In this document: positions 28,617 through 37,200 of the stretch, piece after piece | How the letters are laid out: each line of letters starts with the position of its first letter | Position numbering within the stretch: position 1 is the stretch's first letter | Assembly (NCBI GenBank): GCA_963721005.1 | Contig: CAVRHR010000004.1 | Location: forward strand, 310,001 to 374,000 | DNA from: VAZQ01 sp963721005 | Lineage (GTDB): Bacteria; Pseudomonadota; Alphaproteobacteria; Rhizobiales; Xanthobacteraceae | Length of the DNA: 64,000 bases | Direction: 5' to 3' | Position numbers and translations under genes: made by a program | The notes under the pieces: model-generated | What the model saw: only the letters and a program-made list of their open reading frames with translations | What the model was told of the DNA's origin: nothing | Database searches by the model: none

Positions 28617-30056
28617 ATGGCTTCCAACCAAACCGGCCGCATCTCGCAGGTCATCGGCGCCGTCGTCGACGTGCAGTTCGAGGGCGAGCTGCCGGCGATT
28701 CTCAATGCACTGGAGACTTTCAACGGGGGCAACCGGCTGATCCTCGAGGTCGCCCAGCATCTCGGCGAATCGACCGTGCGCACCATCGCGATGGACATCA
28801 GCGAGGGCCTGGTGCGCGGTCAGGAGGTCAGGGACACCGGCGAGCCGATCTCGGTGCCGGTCGGCCCCGGCACGCTCGGGCGCATCATCAACGTCATCGG
28901 CGAGCCGGTCGACGATGCCGGCCCGGTGCCGCATACCGAGCGCCGCGCCATCCATCAGCCGACCCCGTCCTACACAGAGCAGTCGACCGAGGCGGAAATC
29001 CTGGTCACCGGCATCAAGGTGGTGGACCTGCTGGCGCCCTACGCCAAGGGCGGCAAGATCGGCCTGTTCGGCGGCGCCGGCGTCGGCAAGACGGTGCTGA
29101 TCCAGGAGCTCATCAACAACGTGGCCAAGGCCCATGGCGGCTTCTCGGTGTTCGCCGGCGTCGGCGAGCGCACCCGCGAGGGCAACGACCTCTATCACGA
29201 GATGATCGAATCCAAGGTCAACAAGGACCCCAAGGAGCACAACGGCTCGACCGAAGGCTCCAAATGCGCGCTGGTCTACGGCCAGATGAACGAGCCGCCC
29301 GGCGCCCGCGCCCGGGTCGGCCTGTCCGGCCTCACGGTGGCGGAATATTTCCGCGACCAGGGCCAGGACGTGCTGTTCTTCGTCGACAACATCTTCCGGT
29401 TCACCCAGGCCGGCTCGGAAGTGTCGGCGCTGCTCGGGCGCATTCCCTCCGCGGTCGGCTATCAGCCGACGCTGGCGACCGATATGGGGGCGCTGCAGGA
29501 GCGCATCACCACCACCACCAAGGGCTCGGTCACCTCGGTGCAGGCCATCTACGTGCCGGCCGACGACTTGACCGATCCGGCGCCCGCCACCTCGTTCGCG
29601 CATCTCGACGCCACCACGGTGCTGTCGCGCTCGATCGCGGAGAAGGGCATTTATCCGGCCGTCGATCCGCTCGACTCCACCTCGCGGATGCTCTCGCCGC
29701 TGGTGGTGGGCGAGGAGCACTACGCCATCGCCCGGCAGGTGCAGCAGATTCTGCAGCGCTACAAGGCGCTCCAGGACATCATCGCCATCCTGGGCATGGA
29801 CGAGCTCTCGGAGGAGGACAAGATCGCGGTCTCGCGCGCCCGCAAGATCGAGCGTTTCCTGTCGCAGCCATTCCACGTCGCCGAGGTGTTCACCGGCTCG
29901 CCCGGCGTCTTCGTCGACCTCGCCGACACCATCCGCGGCTTCCAGGGCCTGTGCGAAGGCAAGTACGATCACCTGCCGGAGAACGCCTTCTATATGGTCG
30001 GCACCATCGAGCAGGCGGTCGAGAAGGGCAAGAAGCTCGCCGCGGAAGCGGCGTGA
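28617..30056 (+). CDS. atpD: F1F0 ATP synthase subunit beta (catalytic)
   Basis: A 479-residue catalytic F1 subunit. P-loop GGAGVGKTVLIQ near residue 152, catalytic Glu in GVGERTREGNDL, Walker B DNIFRFTQAGSEVSALLGRIPSAVGYQPTL region, the signature PAVDPLDSTSR, and the DELSEEDK lever loop near residue 395. ATG 28617 follows AGAGGAG and lies 19 bases after atpG. A large hairpin separates it from atpC. Confidence 0.98.
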   Translation: MASNQTGRISQVIGAVVDVQFEGELPAILNALETFNGGNRLILEVAQHLGESTVRTIAMDISEGLVRGQEVRDTGEPISVPVGPGTLGRIINVIGEPVDDAGPVPHTERRAIHQPTPSYTEQSTEAEILVTGIKVVDLLAPYAKGGKIGLFGGAGVGKTVLIQELINNVAKAHGGFSVFAGVGERTREGNDLYHEMIESKVNKDPKEHNGSTEGSKCALVYGQMNEPPGARARVGLSGLTVAEYFRDQGQDVLFFVDNIFRFTQAGSEVSALLGRIPSAVGYQPTLATDMGALQERITTTTKGSVTSVQAIYVPADDLTDPAPATSFAHLDATTVLSRSIAEKGIYPAVDPLDSTSRMLSPLVVGEEHYAIARQVQQILQRYKALQDIIAILGMDELSEEDKIAVSRARKIERFLSQPFHVAEVFTGSPGVFVDLADTIRGFQGLCEGKYDHLPENAFYMVGTIEQAVEKGKKLAAEAA

Positions 30057-30074
30057 GCGGACAAAACCGGGAGT

Positions 30075-30136
30075 GGTGAGTAGTGAGTGGTGAGTAGGAA
30101 CAGCAAAAACTTTCTACTCACAACTCACTACTCACC
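30075..30136. repeat. Large hairpin of GAGTAGTGAGT repeats between atpD and atpC
   Basis: Arms 30075-30097 and 30114-30136 pair over 22 of 23 positions with a 16-base loop. The arms are themselves made of the short direct repeat GTGAGTA/GTGAGTG. It ends 23 bases before the atpC start, leaving the ribosome-binding site free. A dispersed-repeat origin is likely; an effect on atpC level is possible. Confidence 0.75.
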
Positions 30137-30159
30137 ATTCGCTACTCACGGGAACAACA

Positions 30160-30588
30160 ATGGCCACCTTCCATCTCGATCTCGTCTCGCCCGAGAAGCT
30201 CCTGTTCGCCGGCGATGTCAGCCAGGTCGATCTCCCCGGCGCCGAGGGCGATATGGGCGTGCTCGCCGGCCATGCCCCGCTGGTGACGGCGCTGCGCCCC
30301 GGCATCATCGTGGTGTTTCGCGAGAGCGGCGATCTGCGGGTGGTGGTCAATGGCGGCTTTGCCGAGGTCGGGCCGGCGGGCCTGACGGTGCTGGCCGACA
30401 TGGCGGTGCCGATCGCTGACTTCGACCTGGCGGTGCTCGCCGGCGAGATCAAGGATACCGAGGAAGACCTCGCCGATGCGACCGACGGCTGGCAGCGCGA
30501 CAAGCTCGCCAACCGCCTCGATCAATTGAAGGCGCTGCAGGCGGCGCTCGCGTATTCCGGCCAAGGCGGCATCCGGCCCGACCATTGA
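30160..30588 (+). CDS. atpC: F1F0 ATP synthase subunit epsilon
   Basis: A 142-residue central-stalk subunit that couples F1 to the c-ring and can inhibit ATP hydrolysis. The N-terminal beta-sandwich is clear (FHLDLVSPEKLLFAGDVSQV, GAEGDMGVLAGHAPLVTAL, VVNGGFAEV), followed by the two-helix C-terminal part. Start ATG 30160 after GGGAACAACA. Last gene of the operon; no clear terminator is seen in the 206 bases before the next gene, which contain a family E repeat. Confidence 0.95.
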   Translation: MATFHLDLVSPEKLLFAGDVSQVDLPGAEGDMGVLAGHAPLVTALRPGIIVVFRESGDLRVVVNGGFAEVGPAGLTVLADMAVPIADFDLAVLAGEIKDTEEDLADATDGWQRDKLANRLDQLKALQAALAYSGQGGIRPDH

Positions 30589-30621
30589 CCGCCGCGGCCT
30601 GCTTCGCTTCGGCGTGCCCAT

Positions 30622-30690
30622 GGAGCATTTTCAGGAAAAGCATGCCCTCGCGAAGGCGAGGGTGGAATCCGGTTTTCCGTCCGAAAATGC
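30622..30690 (+). repeat. Repeat family E copy 1 (69 bp)
   Basis: GGAGCATTTTCAGGAAAAGC...GTCCGAAAATGC; ends complementary (GCATTTTC / GAAAATGC) with an internal CTCGCGAAGGCGAG hairpin. A second 69-bp copy with three mismatches is at 34965-35033. Confidence 0.75.
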
Positions 30691-30794
30691 TACGATGCAA
30701 AAATTATGGTCTAGTATAACCTCATCGAGCGACGGAATTGCCGATTGCAAGGCGCGCTCAGTTGCGCCCCTGCGACACATTTGGCAGCGAACCC

Positions 30795-31862
30795 ATGCCG
30801 GAGAGGGGTTGGTCCAGGCGCGAAGTGCTCCAGGCGTCGACCGCCGCGACGGCCGGCTTGGTGTTCGCGCAGCCGCTGCGGGCGGCTGCACCCGAGCCGA
30901 CCGCGATCACGCCGGCCCTGGTCGCGGCCGCCATGCGCGAAGGGCAGGTCGTCTATTACACCTCGCTGGATCTGCCGGTTTCCGAGCGGCTCGCCAAGAC
31001 CTTCGAAGCGCAGTTCCCCGGCATTGCGGTGCGGGTCGAGCGCAGCGGCGCCGAGCGGGTGTTCCAGCGCATCGGCCAGGAATATGCGAGCCGGATTCAT
31101 GCGGTCGACGTGGTGAACTCCTCCGATGCGTCACATTTCATCGCCTGGAAGCGCGACGGCCTGTTGGCCGCCTGCGTGCCGGAGGACGTGGCCAAGCACT
31201 ACCCGGCCGAGCGCCGCGATCCGGACGGCATGTTCGCGGGCTTCCGCGCCGGCCTCAACCTCATCGGCTACAACACCGATCAGGTGAAGGCTGAGGACGC
31301 GCCGCAAAGCTTCGCCGATCTGCTCGATCCGCGTTGGGCCGGCCGGATGGTGAAGGCGCATCCCGGCTACAGCGGCTCGATCATGACCGCGACCTACGAG
31401 CTCGCGCGCGACCTCGGCTGGGATTATCTCGAGAAGCTCGCCCGCCAGCGCGTCATGCAGGTGCAATCCGCCACCGATCCGTCCAAGAAGCTCGCGCTCG
31501 GCGAGCGCGCCGTGATGGTGGACGGCAACGAGCACACCACCATCCAGCTCAAGGAGGCCGGCAGCCCGGTCGAGCTCGTGTATCCGCGCGAAGGCACGCC
31601 GCTCGGGGTCGGGCCGAACGGCCTGTTCGCCGCCGCTCCCCATCCCAACGCGGCGCGGCTGTTCCAGTGCTTCTGCTTCACCACGCCGTGCCAGCAGCTG
31701 ATGTCCGATTTCGGCGCGCTGCGCTCGTTCCATCCGCTGGTCAAGGAGAAGGCCGGGCGCAAGCCGTTCCGCGAGATCAAGACCCTGCCGGAGGACGCGG
31801 CGGCGGTCGCGACCATGAGCGAGGAGATCAGGACGCGCTACGCCAAACTGTTCGGCGCGTGA
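30795..31862 (+). CDS. Tat-exported ABC transporter substrate-binding protein (Fe3+/2-aminoethylphosphonate type)
   Basis: A 355-residue extracellular solute-binding protein. The N-terminus has a twin-arginine signal (SRREVLQASTAATAGLVFA). The mature protein follows the ferric-iron/AEP binding fold: QVVYYTSLDLPVSERLAKTFEAQFP, VDVVNSSDASHF, GYNTDQV, SFADLLDPRWAGRMV and a hinge region VMVDGNEHTT. Start ATG 30795 is chosen to begin the Tat motif. No permease or ATPase is adjacent; the only matching transporter genes in the window are at 60281-63340. Ligand is not readable: the paired tyrosines of iron-binding members are not obvious. Confidence 0.82.
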   Translation: MPERGWSRREVLQASTAATAGLVFAQPLRAAAPEPTAITPALVAAAMREGQVVYYTSLDLPVSERLAKTFEAQFPGIAVRVERSGAERVFQRIGQEYASRIHAVDVVNSSDASHFIAWKRDGLLAACVPEDVAKHYPAERRDPDGMFAGFRAGLNLIGYNTDQVKAEDAPQSFADLLDPRWAGRMVKAHPGYSGSIMTATYELARDLGWDYLEKLARQRVMQVQSATDPSKKLALGERAVMVDGNEHTTIQLKEAGSPVELVYPREGTPLGVGPNGLFAAAPHPNAARLFQCFCFTTPCQQLMSDFGALRSFHPLVKEKAGRKPFREIKTLPEDAAAVATMSEEIRTRYAKLFGA

Positions 31863-31870
31863 GGCCCTTT

Positions 31871-31985
31871 GCCCCCCTGCAAGGGGGAGGTCGACCCGCG
31901 AAGCGGGTCGGGTGGGGGTCCCGGGCAATGCCGCAATGTGCTGCGGGACCCCCACCCCGACCCTCCCCCTTTCAGGGGGAGGGAG
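31871..31985. repeat. Repeat family F copy 1, long palindrome between convergent genes
   Basis: CCCCCTGCAAGGGGG, then GACCCGC-GAA-GCGGGTC, then CGGGTGGGGGTCCC paired with GGGACCCCCACCCCG across about 23 bases. It lies between convergent genes and could stop transcription from both sides. A half copy is at 53197-53238. Confidence 0.65.
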
Positions 31986-32028
31986 TTGGCGCTGCTTGTT
32001 GCGCCCGCGTCGTTCCAAACTCGCGCCT

Positions 32029-32481
32029 TCACCGCCGCTCGGACAAAAATGCTTCGCGCGCGCTCATGGCGGGCGGCACCGGCAGCACGCGGGGGCGTTG
32101 CGGGGCCGGGCTCGCGGGCTCGGCCGGCCCGCTCTCGGCGTGCCGGCGGAGCACGGAAATATCCACGTTCTGGGCCGAGACTTTCATCACAAAATCGTAG
32201 CGCTCGAGCAGTTGCGCGGCGACCCGCGCTAGCGGTCCGCGATAGGTGCCGGATACCGGGCCGTCGAGCGCCGCCAGGGTGCGGTAGCGCAGATTGAAGC
32301 TGGTTTGCAGCGCCAGGAGAATCTCCTCGAGCGAGGCGCCTTCAGCCTCCAAGCGGATGGCGGCGGGTGCGCCGGCGATCGAAAGCTCGGCGCGTGCCGG
32401 GAGCGGCGCGCCGAACGTGCAGGCCGCCAGCACGGTCGCCGCCGCGAGCCGTTCGGCCAGATGATGCAAAAGGATCCGCAT
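32029..32481 (-). CDS. Exported protein with secretin/TonB short N-terminal-like (STN) domain
   Basis: A 150-residue protein with a signal peptide (ending near LPARA) followed by a small alpha/beta domain: PAAIRLEAEGASLEEILLALQ, FNLRYRTLAALDGPVSGTYRGPLARVAAQLLE, YDFVMKVSAQNVDISVL. This pattern (hydrophobic strand, helix, strand, then GTYRGPL) is that of STN domains at the start of secretins and some TonB receptors, here standing alone. The tail is Pro/Ala-rich. ATG 32481 begins the signal peptide; 32538 is possible. It is downstream of the phosphatase-like gene on the same strand but separated from it by a terminator. Partner unknown. Confidence 0.65.
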   Translation of the reverse strand: MRILLHHLAERLAAATVLAACTFGAPLPARAELSIAGAPAAIRLEAEGASLEEILLALQTSFNLRYRTLAALDGPVSGTYRGPLARVAAQLLERYDFVMKVSAQNVDISVLRRHAESGPAEPASPAPQRPRVLPVPPAMSAREAFLSERR

Positions 32482-32525
32482 GGGAAGAGTCCGGAGCTTC
32501 GAAACAATCGCGGCAGGGATCAGTG

Positions 32526-32555
32526 AACGAAAGCCCACCGGCGGTGCCGGTGGGC
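32526..32555 (-). terminator. Rho-independent terminator of the phosphatase-like gene
   Basis: Perfect 10-bp stem GCCCACCGGC / GCCGGTGGGC with a 3-base loop (32533-32555), followed on the minus strand by TTTCGTT. It lies 23 bases beyond the stop of the minus-strand gene at 32579. Confidence 0.7.
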
Positions 32556-32578
32556 TTCGCAGGGCACGCGGCGATCGG

Positions 32579-34765
32579 TCAGTCGCTCTCGCGGCGTTCG
32601 GTCAAATCCTCGACCTTGTCGATCAGTATTTGTCCGCGCCGAACCAGATCGTCCTCCTGCCGGTCGCTGATCGATTGGTTTGCAAACGCGGCGCCGTCGA
32701 GCAGCGATACGATCTGCCCGGCCAGCGCATTGCGCTCGCTGGTGATGGCGCCGATCCTCGCCAGGAATTTTCCGTAGGTGCTGTCGTCGCTCAGGATCGA
32801 CCGGTTGGCGAACACGAGGCTGTTCCTCCCGACCGAGCCGAGCGGCGCGTTGAGCTGCTTGTAGACCCGGGCGAGGTCGGTGAACCGCTCCTTGGTCTGG
32901 CGCAACGCCTGCGGCAACGCATCGTCGTGCATGATCTCGACCAGCACCCGGCCGTCATGCACATAGCTGTCCTTGAGCCCGACCAGGCGGAGCATGGTGG
33001 GGCGCAGATCGGTATGATCCGAGAACACCGCGTCGTTGCGGCCGAGCTGCCGCACGCCCGGACCGGCGATTCCCATCCAGGTACGGGTGATGTCCTGCTG
33101 CACGTCGCCGTGGTTCCAGGCAAAGCCCGGGCCTACGAACACGCAGGACGGAGCCTGCGAGCAGTCCGCCGAGCTGCCGGTGGTGGTGTTGAAATAGTCG
33201 GGATTGCCGAACATGGTGAGGCTCGGGGTGCGGGCCGCGCTCGACGTCACCATGTGGAGCAGCGACATCTCGGCGCGGTCGGCCAGGAACGCGGACAGCC
33301 GGTCGGTATTGCCGGTGATCGGATTGACCACCCGTAGCGCATCGAGATCGTGCTCCATGGTGCGGGTCGAGCCATCGGTCGCGGCCGGATTGCCATGGAT
33401 GTAGAAGGTCGGGGCGTCGTCGAAATGGATATCGAACGGCGTCGCGTCGAGCCGCTGCGTGATCAACAGCCGGTTGAGGGCGGTATTGATCTCGCCGATC
33501 TGGGCATAGGTGCACGGCACGTCGATGCCGTCGCAATTGGCGGGGCTCGGCGCGCCGCCGACGAAATGATCGTTCTCGTCGGCGGTGACGATGAACAGCG
33601 TGTTCTCCTTGGTGATGCCGTGGTTCTTGAGCCGGTCGAAGAATTGCCCGAACGCCACGTCGTCGGCTTTGAGCTGCGCCACGTATTCGGCTTCGCCCGG
33701 CCCGAAGGCATGGCTTGCGCCCGGCAGATTGGTGGTGGGATCGAGCGGCAGCGGATTGCGGTCATGCGCATCGGCGACATAGAGGTAGATGACCGGGACG
33801 CCCGCTTCCAGCAGGGTAGCCGCGTAACCGAGCGACTGGGCGGCGGTGGGGCTGAAGATGTTGGGGAAGCCGGGACGCCCATAAGCGTCTTGGATGACGT
33901 TGCCGTCGGTGCCCTTCACATGGCTGCCCGGGTCACACGCCGTCGGGGCGGACCCGCAGATCACCGGCGCCACGTTCACGTTGCCGTAGAGCGCCTTGAA
34001 TCCGGTATAGCCGCCGGGCTCGTCCGGCAGCAGATCGCTGCGGGCGTGGCTGTTGTTGCAGAGCGGGCTGCCCGCCGCGCAGTGAACCGCGATGCCGAGA
34101 TAGTCCGTGCTGGGCGCCTGGCGGGCCGGCGCATTGGCAGGCGTGCGCGGCAGCGCCAGGGCCGCGGTTACGGCCACATCCTCCGGCGAGCCGGTGCCGA
34201 AGACGGTGCGCACGTCGCCCGGCAGGCTCTCGAACTCCATGTTGGCGATCGAGAAGGCGCCGACATCGCATCCCGCCTTGGTGAACGGCACCCAGGGCGC
34301 CGGCGCGGTCTTGCCGCTCTCGTTCACCATCTGTGGCTTGCCGTCGCCGCCGAGCCCGGTCCAGTAGGAGAACGAGCTGGAGAAGCCGACCGAGCCGTCG
34401 GCGCGAAAGAAGCCGTAGCTGTTGGCGACCGGAATGCCCATGCGGTCGCCGTAGGTGCCGGTCAGGATGGTGAGAATGTCGGTCGCGGTGTGGGAGATCA
34501 GCGGGGTGTGGTGATTGCCGCTGACCACGCCGTTGTCGCGCATGAAATCGAGGAGGTGAGGTATCTGCTCGAGATCGGAGGGAACGTTGGGATTGTCGCG
34601 GCGCAGATGCACGTTGTCGAACTGGATATGGATGACGTGCTTGATGTTGCCGTCGGCCGACTGCAGCCCGCAATTGGCTTGCGCGGCTCCGCTGGCGCCG
34701 GTTGTCAGCAGAGCGCCGAGCAGCAGCGGGGCTGCGGCACCCATGGCAAACGATCTTCGCGTCAT
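32579..34765 (-). CDS. Secreted alkaline-phosphatase/sulfatase-superfamily protein
   Basis: A 728-residue exported protein with a signal peptide (MTRRSFAMGAAAPLLLGALL, cleavage near AQA). Alkaline-phosphatase superfamily features: an early metal Asp in VIHIQFDNVHLRRDNP, the HHTPLISHTATDILTILTGTYGDRMG segment where Ser/Thr nucleophiles sit, the pair TADENDHFVGG (Asp/His ligands) and a late FSDHTDLRPTMLRLVGL with DH and D ligands. Several Cys in secreted-type spacing (CNNSH, CGSAPTACDPG, CSQAPSCVF) suggest disulfides. Closest in style to phosphoglycerate-mutase/nucleotide-pyrophosphatase-like secreted enzymes; substrate unknown. Monocistronic, with its own terminator. RBS GAGCAAG before ATG 34765. 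Confidence 0.78.
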   Translation of the reverse strand: MTRRSFAMGAAAPLLLGALLTTGASGAAQANCGLQSADGNIKHVIHIQFDNVHLRRDNPNVPSDLEQIPHLLDFMRDNGVVSGNHHTPLISHTATDILTILTGTYGDRMGIPVANSYGFFRADGSVGFSSSFSYWTGLGGDGKPQMVNESGKTAPAPWVPFTKAGCDVGAFSIANMEFESLPGDVRTVFGTGSPEDVAVTAALALPRTPANAPARQAPSTDYLGIAVHCAAGSPLCNNSHARSDLLPDEPGGYTGFKALYGNVNVAPVICGSAPTACDPGSHVKGTDGNVIQDAYGRPGFPNIFSPTAAQSLGYAATLLEAGVPVIYLYVADAHDRNPLPLDPTTNLPGASHAFGPGEAEYVAQLKADDVAFGQFFDRLKNHGITKENTLFIVTADENDHFVGGAPSPANCDGIDVPCTYAQIGEINTALNRLLITQRLDATPFDIHFDDAPTFYIHGNPAATDGSTRTMEHDLDALRVVNPITGNTDRLSAFLADRAEMSLLHMVTSSAARTPSLTMFGNPDYFNTTTGSSADCSQAPSCVFVGPGFAWNHGDVQQDITRTWMGIAGPGVRQLGRNDAVFSDHTDLRPTMLRLVGLKDSYVHDGRVLVEIMHDDALPQALRQTKERFTDLARVYKQLNAPLGSVGRNSLVFANRSILSDDSTYGKFLARIGAITSERNALAGQIVSLLDGAAFANQSISDRQEDDLVRRGQILIDKVEDLTERRESD

Positions 34766-34964
34766 GGCTTGCTCCTGTGGGTCGGATCAATTCTCGAGGG
34801 AGGGGGGCGGGAGAGCATCTACGCCGGCGATTGAAGGCAGCCGCCATGGCACGCAGGTGACAATCCGGCGAAGGCTCCATGAACCTCCCCAGGACTTCGC
34901 GCGCAGGTACAGGGATGCCTACGTGCTGGATGCGTGATGCTTGAAAGCCGTGAAGCAGGGCCTT

Positions 34965-35033
34965 GGAGCATTTTCAGGAAAAGCATGCGCTCGCGAAGGC
35001 GAGGGGGGAATCCGGTTTTCCGTTCGAAAATGC
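34965..35033 (+). repeat. Repeat family E copy 2 (69 bp)
   Basis: Differs from copy 1 at three positions. It lies in the 351-base gap between the phosphatase-like gene and rppH. Directly after it, GGAGCGG at 35052-35058 can pair with CCGCTCC at 35083-35089. No gene is seen in this gap. Confidence 0.75.
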
Positions 35034-35116
35034 GACAAATGTAAAAATGCTGGAGCGGCTTCTTTCTCCAGTCTATGTGAAACCGCTCCGGCAGCCTGGG
35101 GCGAAACGAATTCGCG

Positions 35117-35641
35117 TTACCGTGCGCCCGGTGCTGCGAACCGGCTGAATGCCGACACCACCTGCTCATAAACGTTGCGCTTGAACGGCACTATCAGCGC
35201 CGGCAGGTTCTGCATCGGCTCCCAGCGCCAGTCGGTGAATTCCGGCTTGTGCTGGCCGTCGCCCGGATGCGCGACGTCGATCTCGCGCTCGTCGCCGACG
35301 AAGCGCATGGCGTACCATTTCTGCGTCTGGCCGCGATACTTGCCGCTCCATGCGTCCCCGACGAGGTCGCTCGGGATGTCGTAGGTCAGCCAATCCGCGA
35401 TCTCGCCGAGCCGTTCGACCGAGCGGATGCTGGTTTCCTCATGGAGCTCGCGCAACGCCGCCTGCCAACTGTCCTCGCCCGGATCGACGCCGCCCTGCGG
35501 CATCTGCCAGGCATGGGTCGCGTCCACGTGCTCGGGCCCGTTGCGCCGCCGGCCGATGAAGACGCGGCCGCCGCGGTTGAGCACCATGATCCCCACGCAG
35601 GGCCGATAGGGAAGCTCGGAAAGTTCTGGTGAGCGTGACAT
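35117..35641 (-). CDS. rppH: RNA pyrophosphohydrolase (Nudix)
   Basis: A 174-residue Nudix hydrolase that removes pyrophosphate from the 5' end of mRNA and triggers decay. The Nudix box is complete (GGVDPGEDSWQAALRELHEETSI, with the REL.EE core), preceded by WQMPQGG; RppH-specific features are PYRPCVGIMVLN at the start and the WYAMRFVGDEREIDVAH and EFTDWRW segments. ATG 35641 begins MSRSPELSELPYRPCVG; an ATG at 35659 is in frame but less typical. It follows the deacetylase gene by 66 bases on the same strand. Confidence 0.93.
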   Translation of the reverse strand: MSRSPELSELPYRPCVGIMVLNRGGRVFIGRRRNGPEHVDATHAWQMPQGGVDPGEDSWQAALRELHEETSIRSVERLGEIADWLTYDIPSDLVGDAWSGKYRGQTQKWYAMRFVGDEREIDVAHPGDGQHKPEFTDWRWEPMQNLPALIVPFKRNVYEQVVSAFSRFAAPGAR

Positions 35642-35707
35642 GTGCGGCAACGATGGCAACCGGATACGGGAAGGGGAGGCGAGCCTACGCTCTTTCGGCC
35701 GGTCGGC

Positions 35708-36976
35708 TCAACTCGACTTGCCCCGGATCGCCACCGAGCTGATCGGCACCAGCAGGATGCCGCGGCCTTCGGCGGCCTTGGCCCAGATCGCGATGCGCTC
35801 GATCGAGGCCGGAAGCGCATTGGCCATGCCGACCGCGAAGCCGCGCTCGCGCGCCGTCTTCTCCAGGCGGGCGAGCGCCCGGTCGATCTCGCCCGCGGCC
35901 GGCACCGCATCGAGCGTGAGATCAGCCTTGGCGTAGGACAGGTTGTTGGCACCGGCGATCTGGCCCGCCAGGCTGCGGGGAGAGCTGCCGTCCTCCACAT
36001 AGATCAATCCGCGCTTGGCGGCTTCGCGCAGCACCGGCGCGAGCGCCGGCTCGGATGCCGTGAAGCGGCCCCCCATGTAGTTGGCGATGCCCACATAGCC
36101 CTGCAATCGGCTCATCAGCCAGTGCAGCCGCTCGACGTTCTGGTTGGGATTGAGTGATGTCAGCAGGGTTTGTGGCCCCGGATCGTTGTCCGGATAGTCG
36201 AATGGCTCCATCGGCACCTGCAGCAGCACCTCGTGCCCGTCGTCGCGCGCCCGCGCCGCCAGACGGTCGAGATCGGCCCCATAGGGAGCGAACCCGAAGG
36301 TCACCGGGCCTGGAAGCTTGGCGAGCGCGTCGCTGGTGCCGAGCGCGCTGATCCCCAGCCCGGTCACCACGATCGCGATCCGCGGCGCGTTCGGCCGATC
36401 CGCCAGGGCTTTGACGGGTTGCGCGAAGACGTCCGCCGGACGGGTGCCGTCCGGGGCGATCCGCGGGATCGGGCCGCTTTTGGAAGCCTCTACGAAGCGC
36501 TGATCGGTGACCGGCTTGCCGGTGCCTTTGTCGGCTCCTTGGCCCGGGATCACCACATCCTGGCGCTTGCCGTTGCTGCCGTCGATGATGGTGACCGTGT
36601 TGGGCGCCGTGGTCGCCGGACCGGCCGGCGGGCCGTCGCCGTTCGGCGGGCCATCGTAGCGGTTGGGGCGCGCGCGATCGGCCTCGATCGGGTGTGCCGG
36701 GAGCGCCTCGACGGATTTGCTGTCCGGAGCGCTCGCACCGGCATGCAGGTCGACCGCGGCCACCACTATCGGCTCGCCCCCGAGCGGGCCGTCAGCAAAC
36801 AGGGTCCAGCCCAGGAACAAGACGGCGAAACAGCCGAGCGCGCCGGCGAATCCCCACATCGCCGCGGCCCGGGCCATGCCGGCCCACTTTTCGTATTTCT
36901 GGCTCTTGCGGCTCTTGCGGCGGCGCAGGCCGAGCGGAGCGCTCAAGTCATCGGTCAAGACACCCTCGCGAATCAA
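35708..36976 (-). CDS. Divergent polysaccharide deacetylase (YibQ-like)
   Basis: A 422-residue envelope protein: a basic cytoplasmic N-terminus, one membrane anchor near residues 40-62 (WGFAGALGCFAVLFLGWTLF), a Pro/Gly-rich linker, then the periplasmic NodB-like barrel from about residue 190 (PRIAIVVTGLGISALGT..A...LPGPVTFGFAPYG). Further family blocks are VLLQVPMEPFDYPDNDPGPQTLL, WLMSRLQGYVGIANYMGGRFT and VEDGSSP. In many alphaproteobacteria it sits beside rppH and ctpA as here, which suggests a cell-wall-related role, but the substrate is not established. Confidence 0.88.
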   Translation of the reverse strand: MIREGVLTDDLSAPLGLRRRKSRKSQKYEKWAGMARAAAMWGFAGALGCFAVLFLGWTLFADGPLGGEPIVVAAVDLHAGASAPDSKSVEALPAHPIEADRARPNRYDGPPNGDGPPAGPATTAPNTVTIIDGSNGKRQDVVIPGQGADKGTGKPVTDQRFVEASKSGPIPRIAPDGTRPADVFAQPVKALADRPNAPRIAIVVTGLGISALGTSDALAKLPGPVTFGFAPYGADLDRLAARARDDGHEVLLQVPMEPFDYPDNDPGPQTLLTSLNPNQNVERLHWLMSRLQGYVGIANYMGGRFTASEPALAPVLREAAKRGLIYVEDGSSPRSLAGQIAGANNLSYAKADLTLDAVPAAGEIDRALARLEKTARERGFAVGMANALPASIERIAIWAKAAEGRGILLVPISSVAIRGKSS

Positions 36977-37072
36977 TCATCCCGCGAATCAGCATCGCAA
37001 GACTAGGCATCCGCAGTCGTTAACCGTTCGTTTACCGCGTCCGAGGGCAAACGTGATGTGGCTTGACTGTGC

Positions 37073-37146
37073 GTAGGGGCGGGCCGTGTGCCCGCCCTCC
37101 TCGCCACCGGATTGGCCCGATGGGCGACCACAAGGGTCGCCCCTAC
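37073..37146. repeat. Palindromic intergenic repeat, family H copy 2
   Basis: GTAGGGGCGGGCC at one end and GGGTCGCCCCTAC at the other, with GGGCGACC-ACAA-GGGTCGCCC as a hairpin. Related to 3459-3527. Confidence 0.6.
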
Positions 37147-37200
37147 CAACGAACCGATCCCTCAACTTTAGTTGAAGCTCGACTAGGGGGCGAAGACGCC

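Noticed and set aside
30075..30136. Short repeated GAGTAGTGAGT units as a CRISPR-like array
   Set aside because: Units are contiguous with no spacers and form one hairpin; no cas genes.
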